DNA from: Paenibacillus ottowii
GTDB lineage: Bacteria; Bacillota; Bacilli; Paenibacillales; Paenibacillaceae
Direction: 5' to 3'
Assembly: GCF_006874425.1 (NCBI RefSeq)
Contig: NZ_VIJZ01000006.1
Span: 62,001 to 126,000 of the forward strand
DNA length: 64,000 bases
This document shows positions 1 to 10,309 of this stretch, one piece after another (within the stretch, counting starts at the first letter, position 1; the number at the start of each line of letters is the position of its first letter). A model generated the notes under the pieces. That model was not told where the DNA came from. It saw only the letters and a program-made list of their open reading frames with translations, and did not search any database. Both the position numbers and the translations under genes were made by a program.

Positions 1-1
1 C

Positions 2-649
2 GTATCTCATCTGGAGGTCGTGAATGAAATTGTCACCCATGCAGCAGAGGTGCTGGATACGGAGTTAAGTGATAACATTTATTTAACTTTGACCGACCAT
101 ATTCATTTTGCCATACAGCGGGAAGATAAAGGATTGGCACTCAAAAACGCGATGCTGTATGAAATTAAACGCTTTTACAAAAAAGAGTTTGCAGTTGGAC
201 TGGATGCTCTGCAAAAGATTGAAAATACGCTCGGTGTAAAATTGGGCGAAGACGAAGCTGGATTTATCGCATTGCATATGGTGAATGCCCGGATCGACGG
301 TAACGAGATGCAGGCCACGCTGAAAATGACTGAGATTGTCCAACATATATTAAACATTATTACGTATCATTACGGGATTGTGCTGGATGAGACTTCTTTT
401 AGCTATTCGAGATTTTTGACCCATTTGCAATACTTTGCAATGCGAGTGATTCGCAAAGAGGTCATTTACAGTGGTGAAGAATTTTTGTACAACCAGGTAA
501 AGCAAACCTATACCGAAGCTTTTGCGTGTGCCCAAAAAATTAATGAATACCTGGAAAAAACCTATGATCAATATTTAAGCAAGGATGAATATGTATATCT
601 GACGATTCACATTCATCGGGTAACTGAACGTAATAACATTTCAGGCTAA
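2..649 (+). CDS. licT: LicT/BglG-family transcriptional antiterminator (C-terminal part)
   Basis: The reading frame is open from the first bases of the window, so the N-terminal RNA-binding (CAT) domain lies outside. About 215 residues remain, against roughly 280 for the family. They cover two PTS regulation domains, with conserved histidines in TDHIHFA and ALHMVNARI (PRD1) and in TIHIHRV (PRD2). In this family, phosphorylation of the PRDs by HPr and by the cognate permease sets dimerisation, and the active dimer binds a RAT hairpin and prevents termination. A matching RAT lies 25 bases downstream, ahead of bglP, so the partner is clear from context. The first ATG, at 20, is internal to the domain and is not the true start. 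Confidence 0.93.
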   Translation, partial: VSHLEVVNEIVTHAAEVLDTELSDNIYLTLTDHIHFAIQREDKGLALKNAMLYEIKRFYKKEFAVGLDALQKIENTLGVKLGEDEAGFIALHMVNARIDGNEMQATLKMTEIVQHILNIITYHYGIVLDETSFSYSRFLTHLQYFAMRVIRKEVIYSGEEFLYNQVKQTYTEAFACAQKINEYLEKTYDQYLSKDEYVYLTIHIHRVTERNNISG

Positions 650-674
650 AAAACTTCATATCCTCATCGTTCAT

Positions 675-703
675 GGATTGTGACTGGTAAGGCAGGCAAA
701 ACC
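675..703 (+). promoter_or_regulatory. Ribonucleic antiterminator (RAT) for LicT
   Basis: The 29 bases from GGATTG to AAAACC carry the RAT pattern known for LicT/SacY-type antiterminators, with the GGATTGTGACTGG arm and the GGCAGGCAAAACC arm. Its last six bases are also the start of the terminator stem, so the two structures exclude each other. Seen directly; function follows from the family. Confidence 0.92.
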
Positions 704-780
704 TAAACTGATGGTGAAAACGACATACCCTTGTATGAGGAGTACGTCGTTTTCACCACGAGTTTAGGTTTTTCTTGTTT
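698..780 (+). terminator. LicT-controlled terminator ahead of bglP
   Basis: A long hairpin. The outer arms AAAACCTAAACT and AGTTTAGGTTTT pair perfectly, the inner arms GGTGAAAACGAC and GTCGTTTTCACC pair perfectly, and a T-rich tail follows. The 5' arm overlaps the RAT. When LicT is bound the RAT forms and transcription reads into bglP. Confidence 0.93.
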
Positions 781-863
781 ACAAGGTTAAAAAGATGCAC
801 GCCGGCGCATCTTAGCAACAAATGTAAACAGTAAATCCTATCCGTAGCAAGAATAACACTTAA

Positions 864-2732
<1,869 letters not shown>

Positions 2733-2750
2733 CATTAACGTTGAGACTAC

Positions 2751-2782
2751 AAGAAGCTTTCCAAATGGAAAGCTTCTTTTTT
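2751..2782 (+). terminator. Terminator after bglP
   Basis: AAGAAGCTTTCC and GGAAAGCTTCTT form a perfect 12-bp stem around a 4-base loop, followed by a T run. Confidence 0.92.
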
Positions 2783-2865
2783 ATGCATTATGAGACAAGT
2801 GTTACAGCTAAAAATGGAAATATCATATATTGTAAGTTTGAGATTGTAAAAAAAGGAGGATTTCT

Positions 2866-3381
2866 GTGAAAAAAGGATATATCGCCGGGTTAAGTGTCAT
2901 TGTATTGCTTATCATTGGTATTGCTATTTCAGCTGTAGTTAAATTTCAAGACTTAGAGCAGGTAGTTCAGCAGAAAAATAAAGAGATCCAAGCGAGCAAA
3001 AGCAATTACCCCGAAATATATGACCACTTGAATGCGGTTACAATCAATGGTTTTAAACAATTGATTCAGCAGGACCAAAGTGTATTCGTCTATGTTGGCA
3101 GACCCAGTTGTGGCGACTGCAATCGGTTTGAGCCTAACTTTAACAAGATGATTGAACAGTATAATCTGGGTTCCAAAATTACTTTTTTGAACGTTCACAA
3201 GATTCATAAGGACAAATCCCAATGGGATAAATTTAAAGCCGATTACAACGTAAAATATACCCCTACGATTGCAGAATTCAGAAACGGCAAGTTGGTGGAT
3301 AAAATAGAATGGACACCGAAAAGAGATCTCAGTACAGATGCTGTCAAAGAGTGGCTAACCTCCAAAAAGCTCATTTTATAA
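2866..3381 (+). CDS. Membrane-anchored thioredoxin-like protein
   Basis: 171 residues. An N-terminal hydrophobic segment (about 7-25) should anchor the protein with its body outside. A thioredoxin-like fold follows, with the redox motif C82-G-D-C85 and the cis-proline context YTPT near residue 140. The family resembles bacteriocin-transport accessory proteins (PedC/BrcD type), which act as disulphide oxidoreductases, but no bacteriocin genes are visible nearby. The start is GTG, placed by AAAGGAGGA six bases upstream. It stands alone between two terminators. A general extracytoplasmic thiol-disulphide role is inferred. Confidence 0.8.
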   Translation: MKKGYIAGLSVIVLLIIGIAISAVVKFQDLEQVVQQKNKEIQASKSNYPEIYDHLNAVTINGFKQLIQQDQSVFVYVGRPSCGDCNRFEPNFNKMIEQYNLGSKITFLNVHKIHKDKSQWDKFKADYNVKYTPTIAEFRNGKLVDKIEWTPKRDLSTDAVKEWLTSKKLIL

Positions 3382-3428
3382 GCCTCTTTCCTATTCATTT
3401 CATTAAGAACAATACGAGCTGTTCATGC

Positions 3429-3467
3429 AAAAAAGGTATTCAAGCGACAACGCATGAATACCTTTTT
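3429..3467. terminator. Terminator between convergent genes
   Basis: AAAAAGGTATTCA and TGAATACCTTTTT pair around a 12-base loop. A- and T-runs on both sides allow it to work in both directions, serving the thioredoxin-like gene and manC. Confidence 0.85.
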
Positions 3468-3576
3468 ATTGAGAATTCCTAGTCGTCAAAGCTTGGTTAA
3501 AAAATAGTTCCTAGCTCTCCTCGTAGGCTTCGTCTGTACCTCGTTTTTACCCATTCGTTCCTACATTCTGGGCCTC

Positions 3577-4938
3577 TTATACAATACGAGCATCCACCGA
3601 ATCGGGAAATTCATATCGGATAATATCTGTTTCGGATACCATATGTCCGATTTGTGACTCAATGAATTCCAAATCTCCCTCTACGGCTCCTATAAAATGC
3701 TTGGCACCCGGTTCCACAACGATGACCATGCCGGGGCTGACAGTCTGTGTCATCCCATCGATACAGACGCTTCCGGTTCCTGAGACAATGGTCCACACTT
3801 CTTTTCGAAACTGATGCTCATGATAACTGATAAATCTCCCGTTCGAAATAACCACACGTTTGGTGACCGTTTGTAACCCGCTGGCTGCTTGTTGATGGGA
3901 TAAGACCGTTTGCTTCCCCCAAAAGCGCTCCTCAAAACGCGGTCCAATTTCAATTTCAGCTACCATATCCTTAATTCCTGTGGATGATTGTCGATCCGTA
4001 ACCAACACGCCATCTGGCCCAGCAACGACAATAATGTTGGGGACATTCCAGATGCTGACCGGAATCTCCAGTTCATTGATGATATGCGAGTCATGTGATG
4101 CTTCTGAAATATACCCGGGGCCACTCAGCTTTGAACTCACTTCCCGCACCAACGAATCCCATGTTCCTAAATCTCTCCATTCTCCATGATATGGGAGCAC
4201 GGAGAGCTTACGAGTGTGTTCTACTACCGCAATATCAAAGCTGGTTTTAGGCAAGTCTGCGTAATTTGTCGAAAGTGACTCATAATCGACTGGTAAACCC
4301 ATTTGTGTCAGAACATCCATTAAAAAGCCGATTCTAAAAGCAAACACTCCGCAATTCCATAACGCTCCTTCACGGATCAATGCTTCGGATCGGATCAGAT
4401 CAGGCTTTTCTACAAATGAGCTCACTCTATAATATGCCTGATCAAGCAAAGGAGCTGAAGGGACAATATATCCATATTTATCGGAAGGCTCCGTTGGAAC
4501 AGCCCCCATCAATGCGATATGGCTTCCGGATTGCTCTAATATCGAAGGAAGCCTGCGCAGATGTTCGAAAAATTCATCCCCTGCATAGCCATCCACCGGC
4601 ATGACCCCTACGATTTCGTCACGTGATGCGCCCACGACGTCATGCAAGTAAGCCGTAGCTAGGGAAATGGCCGGGAAGGTATCCCGCTGAGTCGGCTCCT
4701 CAATGACCACAGCGTCTCCGCCAATTTGCCCCTGAATCAGTTCGACCTGAGTTCCACTCGTAGAAAAATAAGCTTGCTCTGCCAAATCCGCCTCATCTAA
4801 CTGTCTCCATATCCGTTGTAGCATGCTTTCTGGTCGCTCGTCATGACGTAGGATGGAAAGAAACTGCTTAGGGCGGTTCACATTGGATAAGGGCCATAGA
4901 CGTTTACCCGACCCTCCGGATAATAAAATCATTCGCAA
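3577..4938 (-). CDS. manC: Mannose-1-phosphate guanylyltransferase
   Basis: Makes GDP-mannose from mannose-1-phosphate and GTP in the cytoplasm. The nucleotidyltransferase domain (about 1-300) begins with GGSGKRLWPLS, followed by NRPKQF and FVEKPD, all signature elements. The C-terminal part (about 340-445) is a cupin fold (YHEHQFRKEVWTIVSG). At 453 residues it is slightly shorter than the type II bifunctional enzymes. The frame opens at TTG (4938), with AAGGAAGAAGG eight bases away; an ATG two codons later is the alternative. It is the sugar-nucleotide supplier nearest to the polysaccharide locus that follows, which suggests a mannose-containing polymer (inference). Confidence 0.92.
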   Translation of the reverse strand: MRMILLSGGSGKRLWPLSNVNRPKQFLSILRHDERPESMLQRIWRQLDEADLAEQAYFSTSGTQVELIQGQIGGDAVVIEEPTQRDTFPAISLATAYLHDVVGASRDEIVGVMPVDGYAGDEFFEHLRRLPSILEQSGSHIALMGAVPTEPSDKYGYIVPSAPLLDQAYYRVSSFVEKPDLIRSEALIREGALWNCGVFAFRIGFLMDVLTQMGLPVDYESLSTNYADLPKTSFDIAVVEHTRKLSVLPYHGEWRDLGTWDSLVREVSSKLSGPGYISEASHDSHIINELEIPVSIWNVPNIIVVAGPDGVLVTDRQSSTGIKDMVAEIEIGPRFEERFWGKQTVLSHQQAASGLQTVTKRVVISNGRFISYHEHQFRKEVWTIVSGTGSVCIDGMTQTVSPGMVIVVEPGAKHFIGAVEGDLEFIESQIGHMVSETDIIRYEFPDSVDARIV

Positions 4939-5020
4939 AGATGCAACCTTCTTCCTTTAAGTTAATATTTTTCTTACATTATGAAACTGTTTGCTTTTCG
5001 TGCTTTTGCCGAATACATAA

Positions 5021-5043
5021 GTATGTAACATCGTAGAACATAC
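5021..5043. promoter_or_regulatory. Inverted repeat between divergent genes
   Basis: GTATGT and ACATAC flank an 11-base spacer between manC (minus) and the response regulator (plus). It could be an operator for the regulator, but the arms are only six bases and the case is weak. Confidence 0.3.
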
Positions 5044-5093
5044 ATCGTTATGCCATGTTATTTGTATCTTTGTCCGTACAGGAGATGTCAGTC

Positions 5094-5789
5094 ATGTCTA
5101 CAAAAATACTCATCATTGAAGGTCAAAAAAGTTTGGCTGATATGATTGCTCTTCATCTTCAAGAGGAAGGCTATCAGACCGAACTAATCTATGATTATAA
5201 ACTCGCAATTCCTACATTAATGCACTTTAAGCCGGATATTATTGTGACCGCTCTAATGTTTTCCGGTAAAATCGAATGTGAGCTGATCAATCACATCCGT
5301 CAATTTACCACGGTTCCCGTGCTCGTCATCTCTAATAATACCCTGCTGAATACAAGAATAAAGGCTCTAGACGACGGAGCAGATGACTTTTTATGCAAGC
5401 CCTTCAGCCTGAGAGAGCTAAACGCCCGTATCAAAGCCTTGCTGCGCCGCAGTGGCAGCAACATGCTCACTGAATCACAAACGAGTACCCAAAAGCTTAA
5501 AAAGGTAAGAGTTTGGGTGAATGATTACCGTCATAGCCTGTTGGTCGATGACCAGGAAATCGAAGTTACTCACATCGAATTTTCCATTATAAAAGAGATG
5601 TCCACCAATCCAGGGAAAGTTTTTACCCGCAGCGAGCTGATGGATCGAGTTAAAGGCGGAGATGGCGCTTATCTGGATCGTACCATCGACGTACATATCT
5701 CCAGCCTCCGCAAAAAGATTGAACGTGATCCTAAAAATCCTCAGCATATCCGCACCGTTTGGGGTAGAGGCTACAAATACGAGATGTAG
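5094..5789 (+). CDS. OmpR/PhoB-type response regulator with degenerate receiver
   Basis: 231 residues from the ATG at 5094, chosen because AGGAG lies nine bases before it; the frame runs open to 5055. The receiver (1-115) aligns easily with PhoB, but the phospho-acceptor position is A53 (VTALMFSG where LLDLMLPG is usual). The acidic pair is E9-G10 and the conserved proline is S57. S80 and K102 are kept. Residues 130-231 form a winged-helix DNA-binding domain (VFTRSELMDRVKG, VDVH-like IDVHISSLRKKIE, VWGRGYKYEM). Family knowledge says such pseudo-receivers act without phosphorylation. It sits alone, divergent from manC and convergent with the GT-C-like gene. Regulation of the adjacent locus is inferred. 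Confidence 0.88.
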   Translation: MSTKILIIEGQKSLADMIALHLQEEGYQTELIYDYKLAIPTLMHFKPDIIVTALMFSGKIECELINHIRQFTTVPVLVISNNTLLNTRIKALDDGADDFLCKPFSLRELNARIKALLRRSGSNMLTESQTSTQKLKKVRVWVNDYRHSLLVDDQEIEVTHIEFSIIKEMSTNPGKVFTRSELMDRVKGGDGAYLDRTIDVHISSLRKKIERDPKNPQHIRTVWGRGYKYEM

Positions 5790-5829
5790 CTGTATCGTAA
5801 CGTCTAGCCCCTCTGGGCAGCTTGCTTCT

Positions 5830-8800
5830 TTATGGAAGCTTCCGCCTTTTCCATCGCCCATAAGGAAGAAAACAAGCTACTCCACCCAATATTCCTATGA
5901 CAAACAGTACCCAGCCGAAACGGTAGGCAGAAGCCAGAATAACAACAACCTTACCGTTTCCGCTGCCATTCGTTATAAATCCGGTCGTTACTCCATTCAC
6001 AGACAGACGCGCTCGCTGATTTTCGCTACCCAGCCTGAACTCCCAGAGTGGATTAGGTGATTCTGTCTCCCGGATGAGCACCTGCTGATGCATTGGATTA
6101 TATAGCGTAAAGCTGCGTTCCATGGAATTTTCACGAGTAGCCTGAATGTTTTCCGCAGCATGTGGTGCCATAAAAAAAGTATCCATATCCGTTCCCTCAA
6201 ACAGCGTAAATTGATCCACTGTAATCATCGCTTGATAAGGAATGATGGAATATTGCTTCATTTGAAACAAGCCTGATTGTTTCTTGTGCGCATGCGCCAA
6301 TATCTGAAACTGCATCAAGGCAGTTCCTGCCGGAGCCTTCACGATTTGATCATAATGATTCCATTGCTCCTTATCTCTCTCCTCTACCTCATCAATATAG
6401 GAGGTTTGAAGAACTTGGGACATTTTATTTAAAAAAATGACCTTCATGTGCCGACTTCCAATTTCTTCTGATCTCGCATCCAACTGCACAGCGTACTCTT
6501 GCAGCGGCTCTGCCTTCATTTTTTGGGACGCATAAATATTCCAGTCACAAGAATAGCTAGGTGCGTAACGGATTGACAGTTCTTTGTTCTTGATGGACAG
6601 GTTCGTCTGGCCAGGTCGAATATCTGCTACACAGCCAACATCCGTACTTAATGATTCCTTCGTGTCCTGCCCAGGCATCACGGTCACTTCCTGACCGTTC
6701 ATTCGATGAATATCTTCAAAACCACTCAATGACGGCACCTGACTGTCCAGGACAAGGGTTAAGCGATATTTTCCCTTGGTTAAGAACAGATTTCTAAATT
6801 CGACCCGGCCATAATCATTCAGCAGACCGGGAATTTGTATGATTTTCTTGGCAAAACCATCCTGATTAGGCACCGTTTCAATAACTTGCTTTTCGGATAT
6901 TGAGGTAGCGGGTAACTGCTTATACGTCTCACCCGTACGAATCGTTCTGGTCAGTAGTTTTCCAGTTTCTTCATTCGTCCATTTCATGGTTAAAGATCCC
7001 TTGTATCCGGCAGGCAGATTAGCCAAAATTGCTGCGCTATAGGTTCCTGTTTTGACGACTTCCACTTCTCTGCTTAATGTCCCTTTTTGGTAGCTGATCC
7101 CCCGCCCCATACTAAGTCTTGGTAAGGCACGTTCTGTCTGCACATTCCCTTGGGCGTTAAAATCGCTCTCTGCCTCCAAGGTGAAAAAGAGCTTGCCCCG
7201 CTTCAGTGCCTGCTCCACCGGAAAAGATAATTGATCCAGCTGATCCACTGGGACAATCGCAAATTGATTAACCGCATTAAAGCCTTGCAGGTTATTCACT
7301 GTGACCGGAGTATCTCCTTTGGGAAAAACATGCTCCCCCAGATCGACCCATTGGAATTGGTTTAATCCCTCATCATGGGTCTTGATGTTAACCACTCCAT
7401 CCGGCAGTGTGACTTGCAATTTCCCGCCTGCCTTATTCATGAACACTCTAGCATATACATGTGAGGTTTGAGACTGCTCCAATTTTTTGTGCATCGTAAA
7501 CGTGTTGGGCTTGCTATATTGCCCCAAATCACGCAGCTGGATATCATGAATCCACCAGTAATTTTTTTGCTGCGGACGCTGGAGGGTTAACAAATCCATT
7601 CGCATCCAATAGCTTCCAGGAGGTGAGACGTATTCCCCGTAAAATTTTACACTGTCAAAGTTATAGCCCTCTGAAGGTGCCACGACATAGCTAACGCCCA
7701 GCTCACGCATTTGCTTATCATAAAACCTCATTTTTACATGCATTTTGTTCGTCCCGCGACCAGAAACGGTGATGTGGAACTGATACGGGTTATTTTCCTT
7801 GGCTTCCAGTAATCCCGATCTGGCAACCTGCCATATATTACTCGGATCTCCTTTCATAATCTCGCCGTGCAGTGTAGGCACATCGTTGGATTCCTCACGA
7901 GGGTTAGCCTGCACACTGAACAACAGCGGATTATCCGGCTTGAAAAAGGTTTCAGTTCTCAGCATCGAGTCAAAATCCAGCACCGTTTTCCCTTCAATAC
8001 TGCTCATCTGATAAGGCGCCACATCCAGCTTCTTACTGGCAAAAGTGACTGCAATCCCTGCATCCATCTCCATATCAAACGGGAAGTTTCTTATATTCTG
8101 AGAAGATAAGTACCATAACCAATCGTTGGTTGAAGCAAAAGTTTTGGACCATTTTAAAAAGGCATTGCCATCCTCAATGGCATCAAAAGGACGCAAGTAA
8201 TCCTCTGCCGGAAGCTGTGACAACAGTAAGTCATTAAAGGAGGCTGCTTCCACATAGTCCCCTTTGTTGACCGTCTGAATGGTGTTTAACTCAGGCTTCA
8301 ACGCGCTGAACAACACGCCAAAGCGACTAAAATCAAAACCAGGCAAATGACTGTAGCTCTCCAAACGGCTAAATCCGTAAGGTGTCACAATTTTACTTGC
8401 AAGAATATTCATATAGGGCGGTGCCTGATCAAGATTGAATATGGAAAATAAGTCGTTCTTGTACGTACGTTTCAGCCCGTTCTGACCTTCCAGCTGAGAC
8501 AGGTGAAAATCCTGCCGCTGCTCCTGTCCCTCATATTCATCATGGTAGACCAACTGGTTAACCCCAAAGGTAGAGAATAGCCAGCCTAATCGTGAGCTTA
8601 ATCCGTTGTCCATAACATACTGCAGAAAATTCATATAGTATGTAATACCGGGATCGTTGCCTTCATGATGAAAGATCGTATTTTTCGGAGAAGAGTACAC
8701 CTGAAAATCTCCAGTCGCCTTCTCAGTGGCCGTTTTTCCTTTATTCCATTTGGGTGTCGCTACTCCGTTATAGCTTTGAATCATATTGTCGGCAATCGGA

Positions 8801-10257
8801 AAATACAGTGCCTTGCTGTCAAAACGATCTGGATCAGTCAGCTTTTCAGCCAATTGACTATAAGCCTTCGGCACTTGTACCGGCTTGTAGTAGCCCTCAA
8901 TGAACTGGGTACGCAAGGGAGCCAAATACACGCCCAGGCACAAGATGACGATAACAACCGCTAGCTTTTTATACACACGCTGTAGCGGCGATGATCCAAA
9001 CCATTCCATACATTGAATAACGCCAAAGGTCAGCAGCACGCCGAAATTAAGGGAAAGCAGCCCGATAAATTTGTTAGGATCACGGAAAACTGAACCAATC
9101 ACGGGGGTTTTCGTAACCAGAATAACAAACCACTTGGCAATGGACGGAAACGTCGTTCCTGTGGCTGCAACCATAAATAACAGCGTAAGGAGCGAGAAAA
9201 TCAAAATGATCGGATTTTTATGTGAACGTGTCCCCATCGCGTACCCGATCAATAGCAATAAGACCCCCCCACCTACATAAAACATCGCAGGCAGTGAGGA
9301 AAAAGAGAACATGGGCCACCAATAGCTCAGTAAATAACCCACATTATATAAACTGCTGTTACGGCTAAACAGAGACAACGTATCCACGACGTTGATATTA
9401 TGCTGAGACGCTTGGGCGTCCATCAACATGCTGCCTACATACAAGGACAACCAATAAAAACTGAGCAGACCGAAAAACACACCAAAAATCATGCCTTTAC
9501 GCAAAAAATTACCGTATAAGGGCTGTAAATAGGCGCGCCCAGCTTTACGATGGGTCCAGGTCAGTTTGAGCAGGAGCAACATGGTGAACAATCCCAAATA
9601 AATCATCCCGAAGAAAAAATAATGAATGGCCGCAGCACTAACGGTGAATACCGCAGCCAGCAGGAACAGGTCAATCCAGTTCCGCTGATACAATTTATGG
9701 GGATGATAGTTTTTAATTTGTTGAATTTGAAACTTGGGGTCCACCGCACTGAAAAAAAATCGCAGCATTAACGGAAACAAACTATAGCCACAAAGCAAAT
9801 AAATATGCTGGATGCGAAAAATAACCCACGGATTCAGTGCATAAAACAACGAACCCACCATAATGGCAAAAATACGGGTCTTCGTAAAGCTTGGTGAATA
9901 ATACACGCTGACCAGTCGCTTGGCAAAGGCATACATCGAAAATGCCGAAACAAATAACAAGCCTGTAATAAACGACTTGAGCAAGACCGGACCGCTTTCA
10001 TCAAATAATAATGAAAGTCCATAGAAGGGCAAGATATACAAGATCCGTGGGGCATTGAACAGGGTTGAGGTAGACCATCGTTCGTTCCATACCCCGGTTA
10101 TTTCCTCCAGATAGCGATGAGAGGTGGCTCCAAAGGCAATGTCGCTGAACACGATTTGTCCAGGTCCATAGATGGGGGCAAGATATACAACAATCGCAAC
10201 CAGCATCAATAGGATTGCCGCCATATCGTAGCGGTAGCGAAATATCCATTTTTTCAT
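5830..10257 (-). CDS. Very large GT-C-like membrane protein with extracytoplasmic domain
   Basis: 1475 residues. The first 430 or so contain about ten membrane segments. The first outer loop holds an Asp (FSDIAFG, D39), the place where GT-C glycosyltransferases carry a catalytic acid. About 1000 mostly hydrophilic residues with repeated beta-rich, carbohydrate-binding-like stretches follow, and one last membrane helix ends in a basic tail (GRWKRRKLP). This plan resembles actinobacterial AftD-type arabinofuranosyltransferases and YfhO-like proteins, which use lipid-linked sugar donors outside the membrane. The resemblance is one of architecture only. It lies 52 bases after the sensor kinase on the same strand and has its own GAGAGGGGG site, so it is probably the last gene of that operon. 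Transfer of sugars onto a surface glycan is inferred. Confidence 0.7.
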   Translation of the reverse strand: MKKWIFRYRYDMAAILLMLVAIVVYLAPIYGPGQIVFSDIAFGATSHRYLEEITGVWNERWSTSTLFNAPRILYILPFYGLSLLFDESGPVLLKSFITGLLFVSAFSMYAFAKRLVSVYYSPSFTKTRIFAIMVGSLFYALNPWVIFRIQHIYLLCGYSLFPLMLRFFFSAVDPKFQIQQIKNYHPHKLYQRNWIDLFLLAAVFTVSAAAIHYFFFGMIYLGLFTMLLLLKLTWTHRKAGRAYLQPLYGNFLRKGMIFGVFFGLLSFYWLSLYVGSMLMDAQASQHNINVVDTLSLFSRNSSLYNVGYLLSYWWPMFSFSSLPAMFYVGGGVLLLLIGYAMGTRSHKNPIILIFSLLTLLFMVAATGTTFPSIAKWFVILVTKTPVIGSVFRDPNKFIGLLSLNFGVLLTFGVIQCMEWFGSSPLQRVYKKLAVVIVILCLGVYLAPLRTQFIEGYYKPVQVPKAYSQLAEKLTDPDRFDSKALYFPIADNMIQSYNGVATPKWNKGKTATEKATGDFQVYSSPKNTIFHHEGNDPGITYYMNFLQYVMDNGLSSRLGWLFSTFGVNQLVYHDEYEGQEQRQDFHLSQLEGQNGLKRTYKNDLFSIFNLDQAPPYMNILASKIVTPYGFSRLESYSHLPGFDFSRFGVLFSALKPELNTIQTVNKGDYVEAASFNDLLLSQLPAEDYLRPFDAIEDGNAFLKWSKTFASTNDWLWYLSSQNIRNFPFDMEMDAGIAVTFASKKLDVAPYQMSSIEGKTVLDFDSMLRTETFFKPDNPLLFSVQANPREESNDVPTLHGEIMKGDPSNIWQVARSGLLEAKENNPYQFHITVSGRGTNKMHVKMRFYDKQMRELGVSYVVAPSEGYNFDSVKFYGEYVSPPGSYWMRMDLLTLQRPQQKNYWWIHDIQLRDLGQYSKPNTFTMHKKLEQSQTSHVYARVFMNKAGGKLQVTLPDGVVNIKTHDEGLNQFQWVDLGEHVFPKGDTPVTVNNLQGFNAVNQFAIVPVDQLDQLSFPVEQALKRGKLFFTLEAESDFNAQGNVQTERALPRLSMGRGISYQKGTLSREVEVVKTGTYSAAILANLPAGYKGSLTMKWTNEETGKLLTRTIRTGETYKQLPATSISEKQVIETVPNQDGFAKKIIQIPGLLNDYGRVEFRNLFLTKGKYRLTLVLDSQVPSLSGFEDIHRMNGQEVTVMPGQDTKESLSTDVGCVADIRPGQTNLSIKNKELSIRYAPSYSCDWNIYASQKMKAEPLQEYAVQLDARSEEIGSRHMKVIFLNKMSQVLQTSYIDEVEERDKEQWNHYDQIVKAPAGTALMQFQILAHAHKKQSGLFQMKQYSIIPYQAMITVDQFTLFEGTDMDTFFMAPHAAENIQATRENSMERSFTLYNPMHQQVLIRETESPNPLWEFRLGSENQRARLSVNGVTTGFITNGSGNGKVVVILASAYRFGWVLFVIGILGGVACFLPYGRWKRRKLP

Positions 10258-10309
10258 GCTTGTCCCCCTCTCTTGAGCTTCTTGTCTATCTGTTGGTTAT
10301 CTTGTGAGT

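Noticed and set aside
792..813. Hairpin AAGATGC/GCATCTT between the bglP terminator and bglP
   Set aside because: Seven-base stem without T-tract or known motif; kept out as a feature.
8665..8964. Open frames antisense to the large GT-C-like gene and other long genes
   Set aside because: They shadow well-supported genes, lack ribosome-binding sites and have no plausible domains.
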